This document shows positions 30,209 through 40,900 of a DNA stretch of 64,000 nucleotides, one piece after another. The position numbers and the translations under genes were made by a program. Numbering within the stretch: position 1 is the stretch's first letter; the number at the start of each line of letters is the position of its first letter. The stretch lies in NCBI GenBank assembly GCA_040285825.1, contig JAUPSS010000004.1, positions 5,959,658 through 6,023,657 of the forward strand, in the 5' to 3' direction. The notes under the pieces are model-generated. The model had not been told where the DNA came from. It did no database searches and saw only the letters and a program-made list of their open reading frames with translations. This DNA comes from Eukaryota sp. TZLM1-RC. Lineage: Eukaryota; Metamonada: BaSk clade.

Positions 30209-31374
30209 GAAATACAATCTTTGAGTTTTCCGAAAGATTTGTAGATTGGGAAGATTTATTGATACCAACGCAAAGTTCCACTGTTTTTGCATTAAATGAA
30301 GAAATTTCAAAAATTGATGTAGAAAAATGGGGTTGATGTTTTCCCCAATCATTCAATGGCAATATTCCAGAAACAATGTTTTAAATTTGAAGTACACTCT
30401 TCGAACATTACAGAAACGATTTACTGGAATGTATGAAAAAGATCTTTATAATAATATATGCAGCTCGGCTGTTTTAAATCAAGATCTTCACTCATTGTTA
30501 TTGGAAAAGGGTGTTTGTGAAAACAAGTCGTCAGATTCTTCACTTTTTGTAACCATTGTACCACGAAGATTTAAATTGTGTGCCACTAATGAAGCATTTG
30601 TAACAAAAATGAGATTATATTTGAACATCCCCATTAATCAATTTTTATCAAAAGAAAAATGTATTTGTTCGAATTCCCCTCAACTCACTTTGCGCCATGC
30701 TCTAAATTGCTCTAAATTGATAACTTATCGTTCTTCATTACATGATGCTGTTAGAGACACTGTTTTCAATATGGCACAAACTGCAAGGATATCGTGTATC
30801 AAATTGCCCCTGCTGAAGGAAGCACTTTCTCTGAATAATTTTGGTTCTGATGATAGAGGTGATGTATACTGTGATTGGATTGATAATTCTGAAGCTATTG
30901 TTGACTTTGTCTCATGTAATGTTGCAAATGATACTTTGGTTCACAGAAGAAAACTTAATCCTGTGGCTGCTCTGGATTTTAAAGCAAAAGAGAAACATAG
31001 AAAATATGATAAAGATATTGAAGAGGCTAATGTCGATAGAAATACACAGCTGGCTTTTATTGCTTTCCCATTTTCGATAAATGGAGGATTATCAGTTGAA
31101 GCAGAAACTTTTTTGGATGACTTCCAAAAAATGGTGCAAGAAAAAACAATGAAAAGATTTGATATTTTTTTATGGCGTTCACGGATTCAATTTGCCATTC
31201 TTAATAGATTACCTCGGTTTTTCAATCGAATTAGAGAAGCTTTAGCTAGACAGTAAGCAGATCAAGATTTTGTAGAGGAAATCTTGGTTCAATGATGGTC
31301 GTGTCATTAGTTATGAGTTAATTTAATTAAGTTAGCAAATTCAATAAATACCTTAAGGGTCAAAACAAATTACA
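30201..31374 (+). mobile_element. RLE-type LINE, family 1, nested in a family-2 copy
   Basis: This family-1 copy has a 5' truncation at about 30209 and a stop in place of Trp-Gly context near 30334. A long frame (30327-31256) then covers the knuckle C-I-C...H-A-L-N-C, the endonuclease R-G-D-x13-D and the K-E-K-H-R-K-Y motif, and ends at a TAA where others read Gln. AAATTACA flanks it at 30201-30208 and 31367-31374 (8-bp target duplication). About 16 nt that are not part of the family (after CAATAAATAC) lie before the right duplicate. It has the most continuous endonuclease region in the window but no reverse transcriptase. Confidence 0.9.
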
Positions 31375-32000
31375 ATTACTCATTTGTTGAATTTTAAACA
31401 TTGATTTACTTTTATAACCAAGGTTCATGATGCTGTAAGAGACCAATTGTATTGTATGTGTAAATCTCATAGAATTGATTCTTTTTTGGAACCTCTGTTG
31501 TCAAATCTGTTTGATACTGATTTTTATAAGAATAATTGAGGCGACGTCATATTACCTGGATTACATAGAACTTTCATTTTGGAGGAAGTAATGTCTGTTG
31601 ATCCTTGTAATGTAATGTCTCAAATGAAAGGCTTGCTGATTCTGACCACTTTCAAGTGCTGAAAATTTCAAAATCAAACAAATATAATGAACCTCTGTCC
31701 AAATTGTCCAACCAACGGCATGCAAAATACAATTTGTATCCATTTGTATTTTCTCTAATAGGTTCACTTGCTCCCACGGACATATGGTTTTTGGCAGAAT
31801 TTGAAATGATTGTAAAGAGATAAACTTACAGAAATTTCAACAGATTGTTTTGGCAAAATAGAATTGTGTTTTCTATTTTTAAGGGGATGTTGAAGATGGT
31901 CTTTGATGTTTCGCTTTCTCCAGAATCTCACTATGAGAAAGTTGCATCTAGTTGTTTTGTTTTGGGAGAGATGGTTTATTTAGATGTTGATTTATAAGTT
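31367..32000 (+). mobile_element. RLE-type LINE, family 2, right part after nested insertion
   Basis: This is the continuation of 29929-30208: T-H-L-L-N-F-K-H (knuckle Cys to Phe), K-V-H-D-A-V-R-D, F-L-E-P-L-L-S-N-L, a stop just before G-D-V-I-L-P-G-L, and the L-D-V-D-L-stop 3' end near 31995. Many stops and frameshifts show it is dead. Confidence 0.8.
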
Positions 32001-32670
32001 TCCTAAGTATATATTTTTAAAGAATAGTTGTTCAACAGCGCTATTTTCACAATGGACTTTCTTATATAATCTTTCAATATTTACAAATGTTTATTCATTG
32101 GCAGAGAGACTGCTGAATTTGCAAGTGATGATCTAAATCTACCTTTCATTATGCTAGAAATCAGATTTGTACCATATGCAAAAACCATTGCATTTATTAG
32201 AACTTTTCGGTATTTGATTAACAAAAGAAACAAAATTTGTAAAGCTACTTATGCGAAATTGGACTGGAAATGAATTTTTGACTTATATGATTGGAACCTT
32301 CTACAATGTACACAAAGTTCACTAGTGATTTTCCATCATTGATTACTAATGATGTTTGTGAAAAAATAAGCAGTTGATTTTGCTAAAAAAGAGAAGAAAC
32401 ACCCTGGTGTTTTGCTGAGAAGAGCAAAATGAAAAACAAAACAAGGAACATTGGAACCTTTTGTTTTTCATCTAGAACGTGTGGAGCACATAAAAAACCA
32501 GCTGGTCCCATTTGCAATTTCTTGTGTTTTCAATTAAAAAGATGGTTTGGATAAATTTGTGAACCACATTTGGAAAGCAATTATAGAACAGGCCAAATGA
32601 AACATCACTGACGCATTTCACAAGAAAATGTATCATCTGAAAATAGACCATATTTTTTGGGGATTGAGTA
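32001..32670. other. Non-coding, degenerate
   Basis: AT-rich sequence without a supported gene, between two LINE remnants of opposite orientation. Confidence 0.4.
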
Positions 32671-32679
32671 ATTGAACCG

Positions 32680-33660
32680 ACAGAGCAACTGTTTTGAGCA
32701 GCTAATGAAAATTTTGCAGAGGCGGGATTATCATTTTTGGCTGAGCCAAGACGAACATTGAAAATCCCAACCATCATTGATCATCTAAAACTTAAGGCTC
32801 CAATGTCTATCCACAAGGCAATGAAACTGATCAGAACTGTGCTTCATATACGTCTTGTTGTGTTAGTTCTTTGATTTATCAAACAAGGAATAAAAAATCA
32901 TGAAATACACAACTAGAGCTCCACATTCTCAAAAACTGCTTCCCCTACATCAAAACAATTAATTACTGAAGATTCAGAAAATTTCCCAACAGAAGATAGT
33001 GAATCAAAAATGAATTTCACTATTCTTTTAAAAATAGAAAATACATTCCTGTTTTGCCAGTAAACACGATTCAAAATTCTTTCAGTTCGTTCCTTTACAA
33101 CTACATCAAAGTCCTCGACGAAAGCCATAACAGCCTTACTGTGACCTAAAAATCCAAGCAAGAAAAAAGGAAAAATCAAAAGGACATAAATTATATTGGG
33201 CATGAGAATTTTCACTGACAAAGGAAATAAGTTTCGAGTATTTAGCAATTTTGTATTTTTCACCAGCAAGAAGAGGAGTGTTCACATCTAAATTTTTGAA
33301 ATGTTCGCTAGAAGAGTTACAAGGGTCTATGGACCAGGCACCTAATATAATAAAACTATCATTTAAGCCAGGAACAACCAAATCACCTCTTGTCAGACCC
33401 ATAGAGGCTCTGTTGTAGCGCGTACTATCAATATTGGGGTCATTGAGAATTAATTTTGATAGCAAAGGCTCTAAAAAGGAATCTACTCGATATGACCTAC
33501 ACATTGCATAATTTTGGTCCCTGACATTAAAATGTAATTATTAGGTCCTTAACCTTAATCATTGCGTAATAAAATGTTTACAGTTTAAAAGATGAGTAAA
33601 CATATGCGGTTTACCACATTTACATGTTGAATGATTAGGTAAATTGTTTGGCCATAGAAA
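32680..33660 (-). mobile_element. Degenerate RLE-type LINE fragments, minus strand
   Basis: The better part (33660-32913) encodes a C-K-C-G-K...H-L-L-N-C-like knuckle, F-L-E-P-L-L-S-K-L, R-G-D-L-V-V-P-G-L-N and a K-Y-S-K element. The second catalytic acid of the R-G-D-x13-D pattern is Gly here, and frameshifts follow near 33200. A separate scrap at 32680-32790 resembles the F-D-V-R-L-G-x-A-K segment of family 2 on the same strand. It is either another family or a diverged family-2 copy. Confidence 0.75.
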
Positions 33661-33738
33661 ACAAAAAAAAGAGTCTTCTGAATGGAGTTGAATTGGTCAG
33701 TCTTCATTCTCACACTGTTTTTTTACAGAAGCTTTAAG

Positions 33739-34087
33739 TGCCAAAACCAAGCCCCCCACAAGCTAAAATAAAACGATTTAAAGAACGAATAAAACCCATA
33801 GAAGAGTTTAATCGTCAACAATGGTCAAGACAACGTGAGCGTGCTAGAAGAAGATTGGAAGAAGAAAGAAGGGTGAAAACAGAGAGAAAAGCGGTAGAAG
33901 AGCTTAAACAAGAGAAAGCAAAGTTGGCCACGTATCATATCAAATCTCAGGTAGAAAGAGACCGGCAACTGATTGCTATTGATGACGTTTCGGATCACGT
34001 GATGAGTCCAGAGGAATTAGCTCAAAATAGAGCACGTCGGCAGTTATTAAGAGACATTAAGGATGAAACTTCAAAGCTGAGGGCAGT
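33739..34087 (+). pseudogene. Fragment of the giant repeat protein gene
   Basis: The frame equals codons about 67-175 of the giant minus-strand gene, from P-K-P-S-P-P-Q-A-K-I to E-T-S-K-L-R-A, nearly unchanged. It lacks the start, the repeats and the end, and runs into antisense coiled-coil sequence at 34088. Confidence 0.95.
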
Positions 34088-34089
34088 TC

Positions 34090-34747
34090 TTAACTTTGAA
34101 ATTTCAGTTTCCAGTTTAGACATTGTTGATTGGTGATCAGAAACTTGCGATTGTAAATTAACCAACTCTAACTGCTGGTTGACCGCCTTGCCATCGTGAT
34201 TGCTTTTCAGCTCAGTTATTAACCTTTCCTTTTCAATCAAATCATTTTCAAGTTCGGAAAGCTGCAGACTCTGAGATTGAGTAGCTTCATTTAATTTAGA
34301 TACTTCACACTCAAGTTGCTGGTTTAGTGATTGAACACTGCTCATTTCTTGGTTAAGTTGTGATATGTGCGCATCATGAGAGTGTAGAGACGACAGAGCA
34401 AGGGAAAGAGAGGACTGTAGTTGAGATTCAATTGAGGTAAGTTCTGCATTGATATCATGGCGAAGGTCATTGAGATCAGAACGAAGGGAGAACGCATTTG
34501 AAACCTTCTGGAGTGTGTCTGGAGCGAAAAATACATCACTTACTTGTGGAAGAGGAAGATTATGTGATTTGCAGTAATTTTTGATAAGTAGTGATTGTGT
34601 GTTTAAGCTGAATCACCTTGGTTTGTAAAGAATTGAGTTTAGACATCGCCTAATAACACAAAACGTCAAACAGTGGTAACCTGTTGAGATTGATGGAGGA
34701 CGTGGATAAAATGAACTGAGATGCTGAACTACTCAGTTGGAGAATTC
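34090..34747 (-). pseudogene. 5' fragment of the coiled-coil gene
   Basis: This is an inverted copy of the 5' flank and first ~190 codons of the gene at 21689. The copy is broken near 34580 by a base change or indel in the region of K-H-T-I-T-T-Y-Q-N-Y, so two frames are needed. It is joined at 34088-34090 to the giant-gene fragment with about one added base. Confidence 0.93.
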
Positions 34748-34901
34748 TTACAAAGTAAATGGAAAGTGTGGGAAAGTGTGGGAATAGTGAAAACCTCCCA
34801 AAACCAAGTTGAGGGTTAAAAACCTCCCAGAATAGGCAACCAGAAGTCGAAAATGGGTGACAAGTGTAAAATTTGATAGATGAGCTCTTTATTCTCACTA
34901 C

Positions 34902-36862
34902 ATGTCAGACACCCCCTCTGTATCACGTGTATTCACTCGGTCTTGTGCACTTAACTCGCTGCTGACCCCTGCAGCGGTGCAACAAATTCGGACTGACCTT
35001 CCTGTGGTCACCGAGATTTGTCATGAAGCTTCTTTATTACTTCAATCTTTTCTTCTAAATTTTCCGTTGGCATCAAGAGCTTTAGTGGAACAGGATGTAT
35101 GGTATCTGTTTATGACCGTCATCACCACTGGTTCTTTTCCAAAGCCTTCCACATCTAAAGGCCAACGCCAATTACTCCATATCTTTTTACAATGGATTTC
35201 TTCCTGAATGCCCACAAGACAGGTCTCTTGTTTCTGTGTGGGAAAATTCTTTAGTGCCTTACAGAAATTCATTCAATCTTTTCCTCAATGATTGGCTGCA
35301 GTCCCAGAACTGTAATTTTATCAATAGAAAAGGGCTTTCTTCTTATCTTGCCTGTCGTGCTCGTCAATTGGCCTCCAACGTTAAGACATGTTTACCCAAA
35401 ATTTGTCAATCCTGGACAAAAAACTTTATTCGTGCTCATTGTAGAGCCCTGAATAAAACAAATGTCTTTGCAAATAATATTCTTTCACTTTTGCCAGATG
35501 AACTACTAGCCCAACCCGAGGAAGTAGTAGTTGATTCTGTTCTTGAATACCTCATCAATTTCAATTTGAATAATTCAAGAGAAAGATTTTTTTTATTGAA
35601 TGCATGTAGGTTTATCTTGAATCTCTTTCAAAGATTTCCTACCACTGCCTCCCTACTGTCCTCACATGATAAAATCACTTTTTCATCAAAGGAAATTAGT
35701 GAGCTTTTTCTCTTCAATCTTAAAATTTCACAATACTTACTCACTTTCTTTTCTCATATGCATTGCTGGAAGAAATTTAGAATAATACCTTTAGCTTCTC
35801 ATAAAGGTTCTAAATTTATTGAGGTACCTTCACAAATTTTCCACTCTGTGAAAAAAATTTCCAATTATTGAAGGATCATCTTCCAAAACAAAGTTTATCA
35901 AAAATACATGTCTGAAACGAGTATTCAAACAATGTCCTTACCAAAAATTCAATATCAACAGAAAAAGTTTGAAAAATAGATTTAACAAAATTTTATTGAA
36001 AACTAATGGTAATGAACTGCTTTTGACCTTTGAAGGTAAAAATAATGACTCAGAAAAACACAGATGAGCTGGATGAACCACCGAAAAAGAAAAGAAGATC
36101 AAAAAGTGAAATGAAAAGTGACCCTAATGCCAACAAAACCAGAGAAACACAGTTGAAGGGTACTAAAAAAATGCCCCGTCGAAGACGTAGACATCCAGTC
36201 GAAATTTTTACCTGAAAGGCCCCTTATCGGCGTTGATCTTGGCCAATCAAGATTATGTGGTTACTTCTTAAATGATAATCAATGTGGAGTTATCCCTTGT
36301 CCAACTGGCAGAAGATACATGACAAAAAAATTCACCCAGTAAACACTCTCCCAACCAATATTCCGTTCAAAATTTCAACCAATATTTGAACCATTGGAAT
36401 TTGGTCAGGAGGAAAGTGTATTTGGAAAGTAATCGCCAGAAATGGAAAATAATTAAATTTGATAACCGCAGACGAAAAGAGAGACGGTTCAGAGAGAGTC
36501 TCAACAAATTTCAAAGTCTGGCTGGACATCCTGAAAAACTCTATCTTGCTGTGGGTTCTGCTAATTTCCCTTCTCATTGCCGAAAAGTCAATCGATATGG
36601 ATCAGCAAGGGCTTTCAGAAAATGGTTGTGTTATCAAAAGGACGTGAAGCACTTGTCAACCAGTGAATTTAATACAAGCAAAATGTCAAGTTGTTGCATG
36701 GCCGAGAATATTCAAGCAGGCTCATGGCAGATGCGTATTTGTACTGAGTGTCAAATAGTATATGACAGAGATATTTCCGCTGCAAAAAAATATTCAAATT
36801 AAGAAGAAAGCGGAATTGTGGCCGGAAAGATACATTTGCCCAGATGCTCTGCTGAGGAGATG
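34902..36862 (+). pseudogene. Second Fanzor copy, multiple frameshifts
   Basis: This copy is nearly identical to the Fanzor at 18287-20246 but more broken. Single-base gains in homopolymers relative to the first copy occur at about 35184-35188 (T5 for T4), 36050-36056, 36207-36213 and 36786-36792; a small change also lies near 36322. It shares the A7 frameshift near 35854. Around 35670-35760 three homopolymers are each one base shorter than in copy 1, so the two copies read different peptides there and then regain the same frame. RuvC-I (G-V-D-L-G), the S-E-F-N-T-S-K segment and Y-D-R-D-I-S-A-A-K are still readable in pieces. Confidence 0.9.
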
Positions 36863-37116
36863 AATAGGGAACGTGAGCATACAGAAACAAAAACTTTTGA
36901 GACCGATCTACAAATACCTTAGTAGCATTTGATAGATCCACTTAGATACATCAAGTCGCGAGGCTTTGTTCTGTGAATGCAGTAGGTGTATTTAAGTGAG
37001 GTAGCCCATTGATGAAGATCATGATTGTCTTTGTCAAATGATGCTACATGTCTCTTACAGCCTGTGAGTAGACATTGAGAAAGTTGAAAACAGGAGTGAA
37101 TTTCACAGGGGAATGC

Positions 37117-39306
37117 ATGATAAGTGAAATTCACAGTACAGAAGCTTCCACTAATACCCTTTCTCTGCCTATCCAGGAAACCAGTGAATCTTTCCCTCTT
37201 CAACAACCATATAGACGAGAATCATCCATGCTTCATGATGCTACTTCCCCTCCTCATGCAAGCTTGTCTCCTTCAGCGATGTTACAGACCCCACATTGCT
37301 CGTTTTCCGATCTTTCGGATGCAAATTATGGAGTCAAAAGCATTTCCAGTAACTCTGGCCACTCACTTCTCCTCACCTATTCTGGTGAGGTTTATAGTTG
37401 GGGGTTTAATGATTCAGGTCAAGTTCTATATGATGGACCCAGGTCAATCAAATCACCAATCAAATTACCCTTGACCAATATCATTTCTGTTTCAACTGGT
37501 CATTATCACTCACTTTCCCTCTCTTCTGAAGGTAAGTTATATGGTTGGGGATGTAATGATGATAACCAGATTGATATATCCAGTATTTCCTCACTACCAG
37601 TTACCCATATCGACATTCCTTATAACATCAAGGAAGTTTGTGGTGGTGAAGATGCTTCGTTTGCTTTGACCCAAGAAGGTCAAGTTGTCAAATGGGGAGT
37701 TGGTTTATCATTTGAATTAATAGAAGATTTGAGTGATATTGATCATGTTTATGCATATGGTGATTCATTTGTAGCTATTGATGGTAATGGTGATTTCTTC
37801 TGTAAAATTGGAAACCATTTCATCATTAAGATACCAGTTACCCAGTCCATAACTCCAAAACTGCCATTAAAAGGTTCTATTTCACTGATTGTAGATAGTG
37901 TTCAAACGTTTTTACCCCACGAAGATATTGATTTTGATGAGATTTTCTCTCTGTTTGTGATTGATATTGATGGTAATTTTTGGATAGTCGGTAACAACGA
38001 AGTCACCAAAAATCCAGATTTATCAAATATTTTCTCGATTAGTATTTTTGATGGTTTTTGCTCTGCTATTAATACTAATCGTAAAGTTTTGGTGTGGAGT
38101 GCTTTAAATAGAATAAGTGATGTTTATGCAAATACACTTGAACCAAGATGCATTGAAGCTTTCACTAATATAGAAGGCATTTCAGTTGGCAATAACTATG
38201 TTTTTGCCTACAACAAAAACACTGTTTGGGCTTGGGGAAGGAACGATAGAGGTCAGTTAGGTACAGGTGATTTGATTGATCGACCACAGCCTGTCAAAGT
38301 ATTTGGATCTGAAATACTTGGCAGTTTACACTATCCTAAACAGCCTTTGGATAGAATGTTTAGTGGTCTAGCCAAATTAATTTACTTTGAATATTTACAA
38401 TATTTGAAGAATTTGTTTGGTAACCATCCCTATACAAAAGCCAGGTTCCTAACCAAATGTTCAATTAGCAAGAAAGTGGCTAAATTTACCAAAACAGTAA
38501 TCGATGGTTTTAAATTTTTAAAAGATCCTCAAGATTTAGAATCAAATGACAATATTTGTGATTTAAAATTGCGATTATCTACTGATTTTCAAGGTCCCAA
38601 AGTAATTAATACTAGAATTAAAAAACTTGATGTTTACTTTGATGAAGTTGATTATGATCCACAATTATTGTCGTTTTTCCCAAATGTTGAGGTTCTTAAG
38701 CTTCATTCAGTTTTCAGTTCTGGTAGACAGATTTCGTTAAACTTGACACATTTGTCAAATCTTAATTGTCTTGAGATTGATGGCAACTTCGATATAGAAC
38801 AATTACCCACATCACTAGTGAAGTTAGTACTTAACAACTATAACTTTAGGGTTACTGACTTAAGCTATCTTACGTCTTTAAAAGAGTTTTTGGTGGTTTA
38901 TTTTTCCCAAAAAATTTCAACTTGTATGTTAACAGGACAAATACCTTTACCTCAATCCATTGTTAAATTGGAAGTTTGGTTGGACGAACCTGTTAATATT
39001 GAAGTACAATTACCCAACTTGAAGGAATTAGTAATTCATTACGATGTCCCTAGCAATATTACTGAACAAAACTTTCCTTCTTTGAAATTCATTCAGTTGA
39101 TTAAACCTTATGAGAATATTTTGTCACATTCCCCCCTATTTCCAACAAAACTTAGTAATCAAGGTTTAATTAAATTTGTCAAACTAATCAAGAATGAATA
39201 TTTAGTCGAATTATCTTGTTTTCCATGGTGGATTCAGTATCGAGCCCAAAGGTTCTTGATTGACATTTTCAGTGATCATGTAGATGAGAAAGTTGTAGAT
39301 TCTTAG
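37117..39306 (+). CDS. RCC1-repeat / leucine-rich (FNIP-like) protein
   Basis: The protein is about 729 residues from the ATG at 37117; the ATG at 37228 is an alternative. Blades of an RCC1 beta-propeller are seen at Y-S-W-G-F-N-D-S-G-Q, Y-G-W-G-C-N-D-D-N-Q and W-A-W-G-R-N-D-R-G-Q-L-G-T-G-D, with weaker ones between. RCC1 propellers act in Ran exchange or, more often in protists, as protein-binding scaffolds. The C-terminal 300 residues have irregular leucine-rich repeats with L-P-x-S-L-V-K-L spacing, like FNIP repeats. The composite insertion ends at 37147, so the first codons come from inserted DNA and the original 5' end has been displaced to about 33.7 kb. Whether the gene is still expressed is unclear. 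Confidence 0.78.
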   Translation: MISEIHSTEASTNTLSLPIQETSESFPLQQPYRRESSMLHDATSPPHASLSPSAMLQTPHCSFSDLSDANYGVKSISSNSGHSLLLTYSGEVYSWGFNDSGQVLYDGPRSIKSPIKLPLTNIISVSTGHYHSLSLSSEGKLYGWGCNDDNQIDISSISSLPVTHIDIPYNIKEVCGGEDASFALTQEGQVVKWGVGLSFELIEDLSDIDHVYAYGDSFVAIDGNGDFFCKIGNHFIIKIPVTQSITPKLPLKGSISLIVDSVQTFLPHEDIDFDEIFSLFVIDIDGNFWIVGNNEVTKNPDLSNIFSISIFDGFCSAINTNRKVLVWSALNRISDVYANTLEPRCIEAFTNIEGISVGNNYVFAYNKNTVWAWGRNDRGQLGTGDLIDRPQPVKVFGSEILGSLHYPKQPLDRMFSGLAKLIYFEYLQYLKNLFGNHPYTKARFLTKCSISKKVAKFTKTVIDGFKFLKDPQDLESNDNICDLKLRLSTDFQGPKVINTRIKKLDVYFDEVDYDPQLLSFFPNVEVLKLHSVFSSGRQISLNLTHLSNLNCLEIDGNFDIEQLPTSLVKLVLNNYNFRVTDLSYLTSLKEFLVVYFSQKISTCMLTGQIPLPQSIVKLEVWLDEPVNIEVQLPNLKELVIHYDVPSNITEQNFPSLKFIQLIKPYENILSHSPLFPTKLSNQGLIKFVKLIKNEYLVELSCFPWWIQYRAQRFLIDIFSDHVDEKVVDS

Positions 39307-39419
39307 GTATAATTGATAAATTATTTTGTTTTTATCTATATTTATTGTATACTTTAGGAGACAAATTAGACTATCTTGGATGATTAAATTGAAATTGTGA
39401 AACAGCGCTCAAAATTAGA

Positions 39420-39535
39420 TTGTTTTCGCCATCTTTAAGATGGTTTCTGATGCAGTGCTTTCACTTGGAGAGATTGTATCTAGTTTTTTTATGTTGGACG
39501 AGATGGATTATTTTTATGTTGCCTTATAAGTTGTT
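39420..39535 (+). mobile_element. Remnant of a family-2 LINE 3' end
   Basis: The segment reads M-V-S-D-A-V-L-S-L-G, then I-V-S-S-F-F-M-L-D-E-M-D-Y and a TAA. It matches the last 35 codons of family-2 copies (M-V-S-D-A-L-L-S-L-G ... G-E-M-D-F-L-D-V-D-L). The rest is gone. Confidence 0.75.
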
Positions 39536-40552
39536 TAATGAACATTTGTATTTACAAGACAGTATTAATTTCAAATGATTAATCATTTAAGCTACCTTTA
39601 TCTTAATTTTTTAATTTCTTGGTTACTTCTGCAAATGAATTCACTATCTTTATCTTAAAATTGAAACTTGACCATCAAATCGAACTTCTGATGCAAAAGA
39701 ATAAATGTTTATGCGGTAAAATTCTTCTCAGAATAGAATTGGTTGTTTCGTTACTCGAAATCTGAATCATCATAGATCAGTAGCGACTGAACAATCGAAC
39801 AACCATTCGTTCAAGTAGGGTTAATCAACAAACAGTTATGTGAAAAGACAAACCACTTACAAAATAAAAATAGAACTTGGTACAAAATGTTGTGTTTATC
39901 ACAAGTTACAACACTATCTACAACTTCACAACAACAGAGGGGGAGCTATTGCAAAAAAAATGACACAAAGTAGAAGATATACCAGTTTTGACAATTGTAT
40001 TATAGTGATAGTTAGTTCAATATTCAACAATGACTTTCTATTAAGAGTAAAAACATTTTCTTTCATAAATAATAAATGATGACAATTATTGAGGAATAAA
40101 AAGACCTCATCAGCCAATGTCCAGTGTTTCGTTATTGAAACTCAAATCTGAAACATAAATAATTAGTGAGTACTGTTAGTTTCAAATTACAAAAATTTTG
40201 ATTGAAAACGAAATCTTTCAAACATTCAGCACCATAAATTTCATCATTTACTTTGTTGGAGAACACTGACTAAAAGTTTTTGACAATCAACATCGAAAAT
40301 GTTGTTTTCAACAGATCAAAAACCGATCATATTTTGACTGTTGAGGCTACATTGCTGCATCAACACCAAGATTGAATCAAGCAAAAATAGTTGTTTGTTT
40401 GATTATGGATGCAGTATTTTCAGTGAATGGATAGAACACACAAAACTCAAAAACTGCATCATCGCTGATTCTACAAGTAAAAGTTCAAGAACACAGAAAA
40501 ATGAGAGTGATCTTCAATTCCCACATCCAAATTCTCTTTTTGATATAACGCA
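39536..40552. other. Intergenic, no gene supported
   Basis: One kilobase of AT-rich sequence with only short frames on both strands. None shows a domain or a credible composition. Confidence 0.5.
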
Positions 40553-40900
40553 ATGAACCAAATAGACCAAGCCATCCATTACTACAAGCAGCAACACAGC
40601 AAGGTTCTCAACGACATCCGTATAGATGAAGCCGAAGTTGCAAAGATTGATTCTGAAATAGCAGTTCTTCAACAACTTATTGATCAGCAAACTGCGGAAC
40701 ATGATTCCAAAGTGGATGAGAGAAAAGAGATACAAAAAGCCCTGGAATGTCAAAGATCCTCATATAAGGATGTCGTCTCTGATGTCAGGTCTCTTTTAAG
40801 TGATATTAATCGCAAAACTAGCAAAAACATGAGAGCAGAAGCTAAACGGAAACCTGCCATTCCCAACAGAAGTGCTCTCACTCGGAAGTATGGCCGGTAG
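40553..40900 (+). CDS. Small coiled-coil protein, possibly SSNA1/DIP13-like
   Basis: The protein has 115 residues with one long coiled coil (residues 1-95) and a basic C-terminal tail. Length, a start near Y-Y-K-Q-Q, and the later pattern R-K-E-I-Q-K-A-L ... S-S-Y-K-D-V-V-S-D-V-R-S-L-L-S-D-I recall SSNA1 (NA14/DIP13). That is a microtubule-binding fibril protein of basal bodies and axonemes with about 105-120 residues. The likeness is in layout and a few positions only; other small coiled-coil proteins would look similar. Confidence 0.6.
   Translation: MNQIDQAIHYYKQQHSKVLNDIRIDEAEVAKIDSEIAVLQQLIDQQTAEHDSKVDERKEIQKALECQRSSYKDVVSDVRSLLSDINRKTSKNMRAEAKRKPAIPNRSALTRKYGR

Larger units (their letters stand above)
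33724..37147. mobile_element. 3.4-kb composite insertion with rearranged copies of 17.4-22.2 kb
   Basis: Three segments, all inverted relative to the donor, lie head to tail: 33739-34087 copies 17720-17395, 34090-34747 copies 22245-21596, and about 34770-37140 copies about 20372-18012. The direct repeat TACAGAAGCTT bounds the whole block (33724-33734 and 37137-37147), as expected of one integration event. The segment order is a circular permutation of the donor. The 1.2 kb holding the CCT6 and MJ1316/RCC1 pseudogenes is missing. A 12-nt TACAAAGTAAAT at the second junction matches donor sequence next to the Fanzor hairpin. Confidence 0.88.

Noticed and set aside
37075-37116. Longer RCC1 protein start at 37075
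   Set aside because: It begins with TTG inside copied Fanzor downstream DNA; ATG at 37117 or 37228 is more plausible.
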